Below are positions 7,505-15,760 of a stretch of DNA of 32,857 nt, piece after piece. The stretch spans positions 1 to 32,857 of the forward strand of contig CANQPE010000012.1 in the NCBI GenBank assembly GCA_947625645.1, read 5' to 3'. Each line of letters begins with the position of its first letter. The first letter of the stretch is position 1. The notes under the pieces are model-generated. The model did no database searches. It was not told where the DNA came from and was given only the letters and a program-made list of their open reading frames with translations. The stretch comes from an uncultured Clostridia bacterium. GTDB lineage: Bacteria; Bacillota; Clostridia; TANB77; CAG-508. The position numbers and the translations under genes were made by a program.

Positions 7505-8428
7505 CTATGCTTGATAACCTAATTTTTCTATTTCTTCTGCCGTTAATTTTGTGGCTTTTTCTATGTCTTCTTGTTTCATACCTAATTTTAGCAATTGTTT
7601 TGCTATTTGTAATTTTTCTTCTTTCCTGCCTTCTTTTCTGCCCTCTTGCCTACCTGACTGTTTACCTTGTTTTATCCAACTTTCTTTCTCTTCTAATAAC
7701 ATATCTACAAAACTCATGTGATCTTTTCCCTCCTTTTTTTCAAATTCTTTCATAATTTCTTTGTCTTCAAATATTTCTCCGTACACATAGTGTACAATTT
7801 CTTTTAAGATTTCGATGTTTTTTGCATCTTCTTCTGTGTATAATATGTATTCTAATACATTTACCATTTCCTCTGCTGTTTCTGCTTTTTCTAAGCCAAA
7901 TACCCTTAACATCAGTATATTACTATGTAATATATTTTCCATCTTCAACAAATTAATATCTAATACGCGGTATTCCCCTATACTTTGATTCCTATATCCT
8001 TTTATCTTTGGTTGCATTTCTTTTATGCTTTTCTTGGCATTCCATTTTGCTTTCCTACTTGTGTAAATGACAAGGGGAATAATTAATGGAATCGTTATTT
8101 CTTTCTGATTTTTTGTTTTGGGATTTTCTAATCTCATAATTTCCACTTGATATTCTGCAATTCTCTGTGCCATATTATAATCAATACGCGATTGATGTTC
8201 AATTAAGAAAAATAAATTGGCATTCTTGAATTTATATATCATATCTGATTCTCTATTTTCAAATTGAGTATTCACAAATTTACATGGATATCTTTCAATT
8301 TCCTCTTCTGTTATTTTTTCTTTCAACGGTAATTGTTGGTTTAAAATCTCCACTACCTGTTTTTTATCTGACAGTAATTTTCGAAAAATTTTATCATATG
8401 GTTGGTTTGTCCTTTTGGTCTTTATCAT
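7505..8428 (-). CDS. Rpn/YhgA-type PD-(D/E)XK nuclease (transposase-like family)
   Basis: A 307-residue protein starting at ATG 8428. The N-terminus (YDKIFRKLLSDKK) and the core ESDMIYKF ... FFLIEHQSRID, with an acidic residue and an E-x-Q pair, match Rpn (recombination-promoting nuclease, YhgA-like) proteins of the PD-(D/E)XK fold. The C-terminus has the usual low-complexity tail GRQEGRKEGRKEE followed by a short helical unit ending AEEIEKLGYQA. Members of this family promote RecA-independent recombination in E. coli; the role in Clostridia is unknown and they occur in many copies per genome. It lies between the secretion cluster and the toxin-antitoxin-like pair and has its own promoter. 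It looks intact. Confidence 0.85.
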   Translation of the reverse strand: MIKTKRTNQPYDKIFRKLLSDKKQVVEILNQQLPLKEKITEEEIERYPCKFVNTQFENRESDMIYKFKNANLFFLIEHQSRIDYNMAQRIAEYQVEIMRLENPKTKNQKEITIPLIIPLVIYTSRKAKWNAKKSIKEMQPKIKGYRNQSIGEYRVLDINLLKMENILHSNILMLRVFGLEKAETAEEMVNVLEYILYTEEDAKNIEILKEIVHYVYGEIFEDKEIMKEFEKKEGKDHMSFVDMLLEEKESWIKQGKQSGRQEGRKEGRKEEKLQIAKQLLKLGMKQEDIEKATKLTAEEIEKLGYQA

Positions 8429-8453
8429 AAATTTTACCTTTTCTCCTTTCTTG

Positions 8454-8482
8454 ATTTTATACTATCGTTTTTTATTAGTCAA
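8454..8482 (-). promoter_or_regulatory. Promoter of the Rpn-type nuclease gene
   Basis: On the minus strand, TTGACT (8477-8482), a 17-bp spacer and TAAAAT (8454-8459), about 26 bp before the start codon. Confidence 0.6.
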
Positions 8483-8654
8483 ATTTGCTATAACAGTAAA
8501 TTTTTGTCTTTTCTTTTGTTTCTTTCTCTTTTTTCTTAAATTCTTCTTTTTTGGATTTTTTTCGAATTAATTTTTTGGAATCAAATACATTTATATAATA
8601 GCATATAAATTTTGTTTTGGCAACACTTTTTTCCATTTTTTCTATGACAACTAG

Positions 8655-8767
8655 GGACAATTAGGGACGGTTCTTTTTTGTCCCTTTGGGATATTAGAAA
8701 ACAGATTTTTAGATAACACATCTTATCATAACACATATATCTTCTATATAAAAAAAGAACAAAACCT
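8655..8767. repeat. Direct repeat copy A, REP/MITE-like, 113 bp
   Basis: It matches 9874-9986 at 108 of 113 positions with no gaps by eye. It contains GGGAC ... GTCCC hairpin arms around a T-run (AGGGACGGTTCTTTTTTGTC) and ends at the AGAACAAAACCT arm of a terminator hairpin. The pair encloses the two-gene toxin-antitoxin-like cassette. No transposase lies between the copies. Confidence 0.85.
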
Positions 8768-8808
8768 ACCTTTTTTTCCCTATAGAAGGAACCATATGGT
8801 TTTGTTCT
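8750..8808 (-). terminator. Rho-independent terminator after the AbiEii-like gene
   Basis: Perfect 11-bp arms AGAACAAAACC (8756-8766) and GGTTTTGTTCT (8798-8808), followed on the minus strand by a T-run. One arm lies inside repeat copy A. It ends transcription of the AbiEii-like gene. Confidence 0.7.
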
Positions 8809-8852
8809 CATTTTATTGTTTCATTTTTATTGTTCAAAAAAGAATTTTTTGG

Positions 8853-9503
8853 TTATGCTCCCAATATTTCTAACCTTTTTTGAAAATCAACTTGAAAATT
8901 GAAAAAAAATTTTTTGATTTCTTCCCAGTTATATTCTACAAATGTTTTTGGCAATATCTCTTGCTCTGCATCCTGAAAATAACTTAACCCCATTACAATA
9001 TTTGCGTAATTTACATTCGTACCACACTTTTGGATTAAACCCTTTGCAAGCTCATCTATGCATATGTCACCTTTACGAATTATATTATATAAATCAAAAA
9101 AATCCTTCTTTGCGCCTCTTCCCCCTATTGCTACCACCTTCATTATTGCAATATCTAATATACTTGCCATCCTTAATTTAGGCATTTCTTCCACTTTTAC
9201 CAATTCTTTTATAATTGGATTTGGATAATAAAAGAAACTAATTTGTACCCCATTTACTATCACATCACAAGTGCCTTTTTGATTTTGCTTTACTTCTATT
9301 TTTCCCATAGTTTGTAGCTCTTGTAGCAATACTTCATTATGAAAAATTTCAGGTACACAAAAGTCAAAATCATAAGACTCCCTTAACCCTAGTTGTATTG
9401 ATAATGCCGTTCCTCCTATCATATAGTAATCTGGTATACTGATTATTTCTGTCATATCTTTTAACAATTTATATCTATCTTTATCTATTATATTCCAATA
9501 CAT
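8853..9503 (-). CDS. AbiEii/AbiGii-family nucleotidyltransferase, putative toxin
   Basis: A 216-residue protein. The nucleotidyltransferase signature is visible as MIGGTALSIQLGLRES (about 28-43) followed by DFDF (about 45-48), and a later block KLRMASILDIAIMKVVAIGG then KKDFFDLY is typical of the AbiEii / DUF1814 family. AbiEii-type proteins are toxins of type IV-like toxin-antitoxin or phage abortive-infection systems; some relatives transfer nucleotides to tRNA. The start ATG overlaps the stop of the upstream gene as TAATG, so the pair is translationally coupled. The pair is enclosed by 113-bp direct repeats. The toxin role is inferred from family and context. Confidence 0.82.
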   Translation of the reverse strand: MYWNIIDKDRYKLLKDMTEIISIPDYYMIGGTALSIQLGLRESYDFDFCVPEIFHNEVLLQELQTMGKIEVKQNQKGTCDVIVNGVQISFFYYPNPIIKELVKVEEMPKLRMASILDIAIMKVVAIGGRGAKKDFFDLYNIIRKGDICIDELAKGLIQKCGTNVNYANIVMGLSYFQDAEQEILPKTFVEYNWEEIKKFFFNFQVDFQKRLEILGA

Positions 9504-9799
9504 TAACTATTTGCCCTCCAATACTCATAGTTCATCGCTTCAGTCCATTGATAATATGCCATATCTTCTTTTTTTAAACCACATTGTTGTCTTAAATAAT
9601 TCGCCACTAACGGCTTTAAATTTCTACAATTTATTGCTACATCTTTTATATCGTCATTTGTATAATTTTCTTTTATCCACCTAATTGCTTTCAAATCTCC
9701 ATAACAATATAATCTTGCTATAATATATCTTTTATTTCTTTTTTTATCTAATTTTTCAAATTTAGTATCCCAAAAATACTTTTTAAATTCTTCTGGCAT
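9503..9799 (-). CDS. DUF6922-like small protein, probable antitoxin partner of the AbiEii-like protein
   Basis: A 98-residue protein; ATG 9799 follows AAGGGGAGAAAATAT. Residues 8-70 (FWDTKFEKLD, ARLYCYGDLKAIRWI, DVAINCRNLKPLVANY) resemble the small DUF6922-type proteins that regularly precede nucleotidyltransferase toxins. It has no signal peptide or membrane helix. It overlaps the toxin gene by 1 nt (TAATG). Two 12-bp direct repeats span its promoter, consistent with autoregulation by this protein, though no HTH was identified with certainty. The family name is from memory of the sequence pattern. Confidence 0.65.
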   Translation of the reverse strand: MPEEFKKYFWDTKFEKLDKKRNKRYIIARLYCYGDLKAIRWIKENYTNDDIKDVAINCRNLKPLVANYLRQQCGLKKEDMAYYQWTEAMNYEYWRANS

Positions 9800-9821
9800 A
9801 TATTTTCTCCCCTTACATGAT

Positions 9822-9864
9822 TATACTACATTTATAGTATACTACATTTTGCATTTTTTTACAA
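9822..9864 (-). promoter_or_regulatory. Toxin-antitoxin promoter with tandem operator-like repeats
   Basis: On the minus strand, TTGTAA (9859-9864), a 17-bp spacer and TATACT (9836-9841). Two identical 12-mers TATACTACATTT (plus-strand reading) at 9822-9833 and 9838-9849, 16 bp apart, overlap the -10 region and could bind an autorepressor. Confidence 0.6.
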
Positions 9865-9873
9865 CTATCTTGT

Positions 9874-9986
9874 GGACAATTAGGGACGGTTCTTTTTTGT
9901 CCCTTTGGGATATTAGAAAACAGATTTTTAGATAACATATCGCATCATAACACATGTATCTTCTATACAAAAAAAGAACAAAACCT
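9874..9986. repeat. Direct repeat copy B, REP/MITE-like, 113 bp
   Basis: 108 of 113 positions match copy A at 8655-8767, same orientation, 1219 bp away. It lies downstream of the two tRNA-Ser genes. Its AACAAAAC end pairs with GTTTTGTT near 10023-10030 and a T-run follows on the minus strand, so this end may serve as the tRNA terminator. Confidence 0.85.
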
Positions 9987-10074
9987 TTCTGTTTCATTCC
10001 TCTTCCCCTCTATAAACTTTATGTTTTGTTAATATTCATATATGCTATTGCATTTTAAAATATACTTAATGTTT

Positions 10075-10164
10075 TGGCGGAGATGAGAGGGTTCGAACCT
10101 CCGCGCCGATTTCTCGACCTAACTGTTTAGCAAACAGTCCCCTTCACCACTTGGGTACATCTCC
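10075..10164 (-). tRNA. tRNA-Ser(GCT)
   Basis: The minus strand starts GGAGATG, pairing with CATCTCC near the 3' end, and is followed by the discriminator G and an encoded CCA (10075-10077). The anticodon loop is TTTGCTAAA inside the CTG/CAG stem, giving anticodon GCT. A long variable arm (TAGGTCGAGAAATCGGCGC region) and the T-loop GGTTCGAACC confirm a class II serine tRNA of 90 nt including CCA. It decodes AGC/AGU. Confidence 0.97.
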
Positions 10165-10233
10165 ATTTTTCTTATACAATAATAAAAGGATAAAGATTCC
10201 TACTGTATCGTAACTTCTTTATCTTTTTTGGTT

Positions 10234-10325
<92 letters not shown>

Positions 10326-10357
10326 ATGTGTTTGACAAATGTCTTACGACAGTATTT

Positions 10358-10386
10358 ATCTTAGCATTTTTCTTGACATTTGTCAA
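10358..10386 (-). promoter_or_regulatory. Promoter of the tRNA-Ser pair
   Basis: On the minus strand, a consensus TTGACA (10381-10386), a 17-bp spacer and TAAGAT (10358-10363), about 33 bp before the first tRNA. TTGACAAATGTC recurs inverted across this region (10331-10342 against 10374-10386). Confidence 0.75.
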
Positions 10387-10439
10387 TAGTAATTTTTGGA
10401 TTTTTTTAATTTTGCTAACCATTTGCTAACCATATCATA

Positions 10440-10973
10440 TTATTTGTCTTTATGATTGTTCTGAATATGGTATGTTCTTTTGGATTGAATTGCTTGTTGG
10501 ATTGCTTGTTTTTCTTCTTGTGATAACGTATATTTTGATGTTCCATTTTCTATTGGTTTGGCATATATGTTAGACATCTCTCGAGAATATATTCCATTTA
10601 AAACAATTCCTGTGTTGCTGTCATCTAAGATAGCAAGTGTAAAACTTAAATCACTTCCTGTATCTTCAAATGCACTGTATCGTACTAGCCCTATTTTTTG
10701 TACGCAGCCTGATACTTCTTCTTGTATATTTTGACAAAAAGATACAATTTCAGCATTTTGCTTTTCTACATTTTCTACATAATATATATACTTTTCTAAA
10801 TCTTCTTCTATATTTTCTCCATTTCCTAGTTTTTTCATAAATGTTTGGTATCGTTTGTTTAGTTTGGTTGTTTGAATAAAAAGAAGTAAAAATGCTATGC
10901 CCAGTATCATCATGAAAATGGCTGATATCATAACTGCTGTATCGCTTTTAAGACTTTCTATTAATATTTCCAT
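10440..10973 (-). CDS. DUF4446 family protein
   Basis: A 177-residue protein starting at ATG 10973, chosen because AGGAGG lies 4-5 nt upstream; the in-frame ATG at 10991 lacks this. One N-terminal transmembrane helix (about residues 14-35) is followed by a predicted helical stretch (36-85) and a domain with VRYSAFEDTGSDLSFTLAILD. This matches the DUF4446 family, found beside spo0J/parB in many Clostridia and of unknown function. It is the last gene of the parA-parB-DUF4446 series, 28 bp after parB. The membrane anchor and partners suggest a link to chromosome segregation or the envelope, but this is only positional. Confidence 0.85.
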   Translation of the reverse strand: MEILIESLKSDTAVMISAIFMMILGIAFLLLFIQTTKLNKRYQTFMKKLGNGENIEEDLEKYIYYVENVEKQNAEIVSFCQNIQEEVSGCVQKIGLVRYSAFEDTGSDLSFTLAILDDSNTGIVLNGIYSREMSNIYAKPIENGTSKYTLSQEEKQAIQQAIQSKRTYHIQNNHKDK

Positions 10974-11001
10974 GTATCCTCCTCTTCTCAACTTACCCTT
11001 T

Positions 11002-11844
11002 CTATTTCATTAAGTTTAAAATTCTTTCTAAGTCATCATTGCATGTATATTCTATGATGATTTTCCCTCTTCTTTTTCCAGCATCTAATCTAACTTTCGT
11101 TCCAAAAAAGCTTTGAAATGTGTTTTCTATGTCGCGGTACAAAACTTGTTTTCTTTCCATTTGTTCTGTTGTTTCCTCTTTTTTTTGTGCAGTTTTTTCT
11201 GCTTGTCTAACCGTTACGCCTCTTTCTAACATTTGTAACGCCATACGATATTGTTTTTCTGGGTCAGTCACTGCTAACAATGCTCTAAAATGTCCCTCTG
11301 TTAGTTTACCCTCTTTTGCCATTTCTAAAACTCTTGGTTCCAAATTTAAGATTCGAAGGGAATTTGTAATGGCACTTCTACTCTTTCCTAATTGCTTTGC
11401 AACTTCTTCTTGTGTTAAATCGTAAGCCTTCATCAAATTTTTAATTCCTATGGCCTTTTCATATGGTGTTAAATCTTCTCTTTGCAAATTTTCAATTAAG
11501 GATATTCGTGTATTTTTCTTTTCATCATCTTCACGAATAATGGCTGGAATTTCTTCTAATCCTGCCAATTTACAAGCTCTCCATCTTCTTTCTCCTGCTA
11601 TAATAGAATAATAACCATCTTTTTTGGCAACAACAATTGGTTGAATGAGCCCAAATTCTTTGATGGATTCTGCTAGTTCTTCTAAAGCCTCTTGTTTAAA
11701 ATGTTTCCTTGCTTGTTCTTTGTTTGGTTCAACTTCTGTTATTTTTAAGTTCTTCATAACATCTGTTTCTTGTAGTTGTTCTTCTTCTGGTACAGGTCCA
11801 AATAGTGCATCTAATCCTTTTCCTAATCCCGTTTTTTTAGGCAT
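11002..11844 (-). CDS. parB: Chromosome partitioning protein ParB/Spo0J
   Basis: A 280-residue protein starting MPKKTGLGKGLDALFG, the usual ParB opening. The CTPase/ParB-N domain (about residues 30-125) includes the GERRWRA motif and LIQPIVV. The HTH (LTQEEVAKQLGKSRSAITNS, about 138-157) reads parS, and a C-terminal dimerisation domain ends the protein. ParB loads at parS sites, spreads as a CTP-dependent clamp and recruits SMC near the origin. The gene starts 10 bp after parA with AGGTGAT as ribosome site. No perfect parS was found in the window; a weak candidate lies at 15377-15392. Confidence 0.96.
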   Translation of the reverse strand: MPKKTGLGKGLDALFGPVPEEEQLQETDVMKNLKITEVEPNKEQARKHFKQEALEELAESIKEFGLIQPIVVAKKDGYYSIIAGERRWRACKLAGLEEIPAIIREDDEKKNTRISLIENLQREDLTPYEKAIGIKNLMKAYDLTQEEVAKQLGKSRSAITNSLRILNLEPRVLEMAKEGKLTEGHFRALLAVTDPEKQYRMALQMLERGVTVRQAEKTAQKKEETTEQMERKQVLYRDIENTFQSFFGTKVRLDAGKRRGKIIIEYTCNDDLERILNLMK

Positions 11845-11854
11845 ATGCTATCAC

Positions 11855-12628
11855 CTATCCTTTCTCTTCATCGTTTTTCTTTAAAAATTCTTTTGTGAAC
11901 TTTTCATAACTTTTGGCTCCTTTTGAGCGTGGATCATATTCTGTAATTGGCATTCCATAACTTGGTGCTTCACTGAGTCTAACATTTCTTGGGATAACGG
12001 TTTTATATACTTTATTTTCAAAATATTTTTTAACCTCTTTTACCACTTGATTTGATAAGTTTGTCCTTATATCGTACATGGTTAATAAGGCCCCTTCTAT
12101 TTGTAATTTCTTATTTAAATGTTTTTTGACCAAGTTGACCGTATTTAGCAATTGCCCTAATCCTTCTAATGCATAATATTCACACTGAACTGGAATTAAA
12201 ACGCTGTCTGAGGCTGTAAAAGCATTGAGTGTAATTAATCCTAATGATGGTGGACAGTCTATTAAAATATAATCAAATTTTTCTTTTATTTCTTCTACTT
12301 TTTCTTTTAAGCGCTGTTCTCTTGACATCATAGAGACTAACTCTACTTCTGCCCCTGCTAAATTGATATTCGATGGGCATATGAGTAAATTTTTTACAAC
12401 GGTTCTTTCTATCGCCTCTTGTATTGATGTGTCTCCCACAAGTATATCATAAGTTGAAAATTCAACTTCTTTTTCTGCGCCTAATCCACTGGTCGCATTT
12501 CCTTGAGGATCTGCATCAATTAATAATATTTTTTTTCCTCGTTTTGCTAAAAACGTACTTAAATTAATTGTTGTTGTTGTTTTTCCAACACCACCTTTTT
12601 GGTTTGCGACTGATATTACTTTTCCCAA
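11855..12628 (-). CDS. parA: Chromosome partitioning ATPase ParA/Soj (TTG start)
   Basis: A 257-residue protein. The start is placed at TTG 12628 because GGAGG lies 7 nt upstream and the product then begins MGKVISVANQKGGVGKTT, as in canonical Soj. The in-frame ATG at 12646 has no ribosome site, and its codons contain the GGAGG itself. The deviant Walker A KGGVGKTT, the DADPQGNAT motif and YDILIDCPPSLG-like Walker B (FDYILIDCPPSLG) are intact. ParA binds DNA nonspecifically and with ParB moves origins; Soj also controls DnaA. It has its own promoter just upstream. Confidence 0.96.
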   Translation of the reverse strand: MGKVISVANQKGGVGKTTTTINLSTFLAKRGKKILLIDADPQGNATSGLGAEKEVEFSTYDILVGDTSIQEAIERTVVKNLLICPSNINLAGAEVELVSMMSREQRLKEKVEEIKEKFDYILIDCPPSLGLITLNAFTASDSVLIPVQCEYYALEGLGQLLNTVNLVKKHLNKKLQIEGALLTMYDIRTNLSNQVVKEVKKYFENKVYKTVIPRNVRLSEAPSYGMPITEYDPRSKGAKSYEKFTKEFLKKNDEEKG

Positions 12629-12690
12629 TTTTATGCCTCCATTCATTTTTAGTAAATTTTTACGAATACATTTTCATTTATTCTATTCTT

Positions 12691-12719
12691 ATCATATATA
12701 ATAATGAAAAAAATGTCAA
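12691..12719 (-). promoter_or_regulatory. Promoter of parA-parB
   Basis: On the minus strand, a consensus TTGACA (12714-12719), a 17-bp spacer and TATGAT (12691-12696), about 63 bp before the TTG start. Confidence 0.75.
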
Positions 12720-12754
12720 TGAATTTTTGTGATTTTTTTGAATTTTTTGTCTTT

Positions 12755-13483
12755 TTAATGAATTGGCTGCTTAGATGGCGTTCCTGCTTTTCTTGGGTAC
12801 TGGTTTGGCGTTTTTTGTTGTTTGTTTATAACAACAATATTTCTTTCCATATCCGTTTCTGGTAATAAAAATGTGTCTACTTTTTCTATCTTTCCTCCTA
12901 AAATTTGTATTGCTTTTTGTGCTGTTTCTATTTCTGTTTCCACATGATTTCCTTTCATACAGACTGCTTTTCCACTAATTTTAACCAATGGTAGCATATA
13001 TTCAGAAAGCACGGCTAAGTTTGCCACAGCTCTAGAAGTTGCAAAATCAAATTTTTCTCGATTGTTTTTATCTTTTCCAAATTCTTCAATTCTCGCATGT
13101 TTAGTTATGATATTCGTTAATTTTAACTCTTTTATCACTTCTTCCAAAAACAATATTCTTTTCTGCAAAGAATCCACTAAAACTATCGTTATGTCTGGTC
13201 TGATAATTTTTAAAGGAATTCCTGGAAAACCTGCTCCTGTTCCAACATCTACTAAATACGCATTGGGAGTAATATATGGTTCAACCGTAAAGCTATCAAT
13301 AAAATGCTTGATTAGCATTTCATTCGGGTCTGTAATTGCAGTTAAATTTATTTTTTCATTCCATGCTATTAGTAATTGCATATAATCATAAATTTGTTTC
13401 GCTTGTTGCTCTTCTATTGTGATTTGTATTTGTTTTGCTTTTTCCATGAGAGTCTTGTTCCATGTTTCAAAATCCATTTTCAC
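12755..13483 (-). CDS. rsmG: 16S rRNA (guanine-N7) methyltransferase RsmG
   Basis: A 242-residue protein. RsmG methylates G527 of 16S rRNA with S-adenosylmethionine. The SAM-binding loop LVDVGTGAGFPGIPLKII (about residues 80-97), the N-terminal NLTAI segment and FATSRAVANL are characteristic. GTG 13483 begins 1 nt after the mnmG stop (TGA-A-GTG); ATG 13477, two codons in, is the alternative. Tight spacing implies coupling to mnmG. The last 18 residues (QQKTPNQYPRKAGTPSKQPI) are the usual conserved tail. Confidence 0.96.
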   Translation of the reverse strand: MKMDFETWNKTLMEKAKQIQITIEEQQAKQIYDYMQLLIAWNEKINLTAITDPNEMLIKHFIDSFTVEPYITPNAYLVDVGTGAGFPGIPLKIIRPDITIVLVDSLQKRILFLEEVIKELKLTNIITKHARIEEFGKDKNNREKFDFATSRAVANLAVLSEYMLPLVKISGKAVCMKGNHVETEIETAQKAIQILGGKIEKVDTFLLPETDMERNIVVINKQQKTPNQYPRKAGTPSKQPIH

Positions 13484-13484
13484 T

Positions 13485-15356
13485 TCATCCCTTCTTTGTC
13501 TGTAAATAAATCAATAAAACAGAAATATCAGCAGGTGAAACACCTGAAATTCTTGAAGCTTGTCCAATGGATCGTGGTTTCATTTGTTGGAGTTTTTGTT
13601 TTGCTTCAATACGAATTCCTTTTATTTCTTCATAATTTATATTTTCTGGTAAGATTTTTTCTTCTAGTTTTTTAAATTTTTCTACTTGTTGTTCTTGTAG
13701 TTTGATATACCCTTCATATTTGATTTGTATTTCAATTTCTTCTGCTTCTTGATTTGTTAAATTTGGTCTTTGCTTGTCAATTTGCGCTAAATTTTCATAA
13801 CTAACTTCTGTTCTTTTTAATAATTCTGCCAATTTTATTCCTGTTTGTAATGGAGTGGTTCCGATTTGCGCCAAAAATTGATTCACTTCTTCTGTTGGTT
13901 TTACTGTTGTTTCTTTTAATCGTCTGATTTCTTGCTCAATATGTTGTTTTTTTTCTAAAAATCGGTTATATCTTTCTTGTGAAATAAGCCCAATTTCATA
14001 CCCTATTTTTGTTAAACGCAAATCTGCATTATCCTGTCTTAATAATAACCTATATTCTGCTCTTGACGTCATCATACGATATGGTTCGTTTGTACCTTTT
14101 GTTACAATATCATCAATTAATACACCAATGTATGCTTGCGTTCTATCTAAAATAATTGGCTCTTTTCCCTTGATTTTTTGCGTGGCATTGATTCCAGCAA
14201 GTAATCCTTGGCAAGCAGCCTCTTCATACCCAGATGTTCCGTTAATTTGTCCTGCCATAAAAAGCCCCTCTATGCCCTTATATTCTAACGATAGCTTTAA
14301 ATTAGATGGTTCAATACAGTCATATTCTATGGCATAGGCAGGTCTTGTAAATTCCGCTTTTTCCAATCCAGGAATCGTATGGTATAATGCAATTTGTACA
14401 TCTTCTGGTAAAGAGGAACTCATTCCTTGTATATACATTTCTTCTGTATCTAATCCAACAGGTTCTACAAAAGCTTGATGTCTTGGTTTATCGCTAAATC
14501 GAACCACTTTATCTTCTATAGATGGACAATATCTAGGTCCTGTACCTTCTATTTTTCCAGCATATAATGGTGAACGGTGCAAATTTTTACGTATAATCTC
14601 ATGTGTTTTTTCGTTTGTATAGGTTAAATAACATTCTACTTGTGAAAATGGTTCCACATGGTCATCAAAAGAAAACGATTGTAACTTGTCGTCTCCTTTT
14701 TGTACCTCCATTTTAGAAAAATCTATACTTCTGCGATTAATTCTAGCTGGTGTTCCCGTTTTAAATCGCACAAGATGAATTCCTAATTTTTTTAAACTTT
14801 CTGAAAGTTGATTGGCTGCTGCCACTCCATCTGGACCACTTTCCTCAGAAAATTCTCCTATAAAAATTTTTCCTTTTAAATACGTTCCTGTTGCTAAAAT
14901 AAGTGCTTTAATTTGATAGATTGCACCTACACTTGTTTTGATTGCTTTTACAGCTCCATTTTCAACAATGATATCAACAACTTCAGCTTGCTTTACTTCC
15001 AAATTTTCTTGTAATTCTAATGTATGTTTCATTTCTAATTGATATTTTTTTCTATCTGCTTGTGCTCTTAACGAATGGACTGCTGGTCCTTTTGATGTGT
15101 TTAGCATTTTGATTTGAATCATACTTTTGTCAATGTTCTTCCCCATCTCTCCTCCAAGAGCATCAATCTCTTTTACTAAATGTCCTTTTGAACTTCCTCC
15201 AATATGTGGATTGCATGGCATGTTAGCAATATTTTCTAAGCTAATAGAAAAGATTAAAGTTTTCATTCCTAATCTTGCTGCTGCTAATGCTGCTTCACAC
15301 CCTGCATGTCCTGCTCCAACAACTGCGACATCATATTCTCCTGCTTGATATTCCAT
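13485..15356 (-). CDS. mnmG: tRNA uridine-5-carboxymethylaminomethyl modification enzyme MnmG (GidA)
   Basis: A 623-residue protein, the normal family length. It is an FAD-dependent enzyme that works with MnmE to install (carboxymethyl)aminomethyl groups on U34 of certain tRNAs. The FAD-binding motif [19 protein letters not shown] (about 11-29), [14 protein letters not shown] (about 47-60) and [13 protein letters not shown] (about 271-283) are intact, and the helical C-terminal domain ends with [13 protein letters not shown]. The ribosome site is AAGGAAGGG before ATG 15356. It precedes rsmG by 1 nt. The 404-bp gap before it suggests its own promoter. Confidence 0.98.
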   Translation of the reverse strand: MEYQAGEYDVAVVGAGHAGCEAALAAARLGMKTLIFSISLENIANMPCNPHIGGSSKGHLVKEIDALGGEMGKNIDKSMIQIKMLNTSKGPAVHSLRAQADRKKYQLEMKHTLELQENLEVKQAEVVDIIVENGAVKAIKTSVGAIYQIKALILATGTYLKGKIFIGEFSEESGPDGVAAANQLSESLKKLGIHLVRFKTGTPARINRRSIDFSKMEVQKGDDKLQSFSFDDHVEPFSQVECYLTYTNEKTHEIIRKNLHRSPLYAGKIEGTGPRYCPSIEDKVVRFSDKPRHQAFVEPVGLDTEEMYIQGMSSSLPEDVQIALYHTIPGLEKAEFTRPAYAIEYDCIEPSNLKLSLEYKGIEGLFMAGQINGTSGYEEAACQGLLAGINATQKIKGKEPIILDRTQAYIGVLIDDIVTKGTNEPYRMMTSRAEYRLLLRQDNADLRLTKIGYEIGLISQERYNRFLEKKQHIEQEIRRLKETTVKPTEEVNQFLAQIGTTPLQTGIKLAELLKRTEVSYENLAQIDKQRPNLTNQEAEEIEIQIKYEGYIKLQEQQVEKFKKLEEKILPENINYEEIKGIRIEAKQKLQQMKPRSIGQASRISGVSPADISVLLIYLQTKKG

Positions 15357-15760
15357 TTATTTTCCCTTCCTTTTTTATTTGCATGTGAAACGAGAAACCG
15401 CGTTTTCTTTACGGTTACGTATCAGTTTACAAGTGCATTTTATTACATTATGTAAATTTCATTTTTCGTTTGTTTACGGATCTTTCATTTTCATTCAAAA
15501 CATTAAAATTTTACCCTATGAGGTCAAAAAACTTTTTTTGTTATTTTTCATTATGTAACTTTTGATGATATTCAAATTTTTTTCTATCAAAAGTAACTTT
15601 TCAATTGTATATAAAATATACCTCTACCTTTTTTGCAAATATAGGCTTTTTCTTTTTGAAAATCGTCATATTCGTTTTTTTATGTTTTACTTAACAACTT
15701 ATCCATTTAATGTATTTTTTTGTCTTATTTTTGATTTTTACGTTTCTTATTTTTTCAGTC
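15357..15760. other. Intergenic region between mnmE and mnmG
   Basis: This 404-bp stretch has no credible gene. It contains a near-palindrome AGAAACCGCGTTTTCT (15393-15408) beside a degenerate parS-like 16-mer (15377-15392), a palindrome TTACATTATGTAA (15443-15455), a second CATTATGTAA near 15549-15558, and an inverted repeat ACTTTTGAT / ATCAAAAGT (15558-15566, 15586-15594). These are candidate protein-binding sites or mRNA leader structures of mnmG. No clear promoter was found. Confidence 0.5.

Larger units (their letters stand above)
8429..8852. other. Gene-free stretch between the nuclease gene and the AbiEii-like gene
   Basis: This 424-bp stretch holds the Rpn gene promoter (8454-8482), copy A of the 113-bp direct repeat (8655-8767) and a hairpin terminator (8756-8808). 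Short open frames across 8475-8811 lie partly inside the repeat, have no convincing ribosome site and are not called as genes. A further minus-strand TTGCCA-17-TATTAT pair is visible near 8598-8626, with no gene attributable to it other than the Rpn gene. Confidence 0.6.

Noticed and set aside
8475..8811. Short minus-strand open frames between the nuclease and AbiEii-like genes
   Set aside because: They overlap the 113-bp repeat and a terminator, lack ribosome sites and have no recognisable product.
10400..10436. Tandem TTGCTAACCAT repeat downstream of the DUF4446 gene
   Set aside because: Only two short copies, with no hairpin or mobile-element context; noted as trivial.
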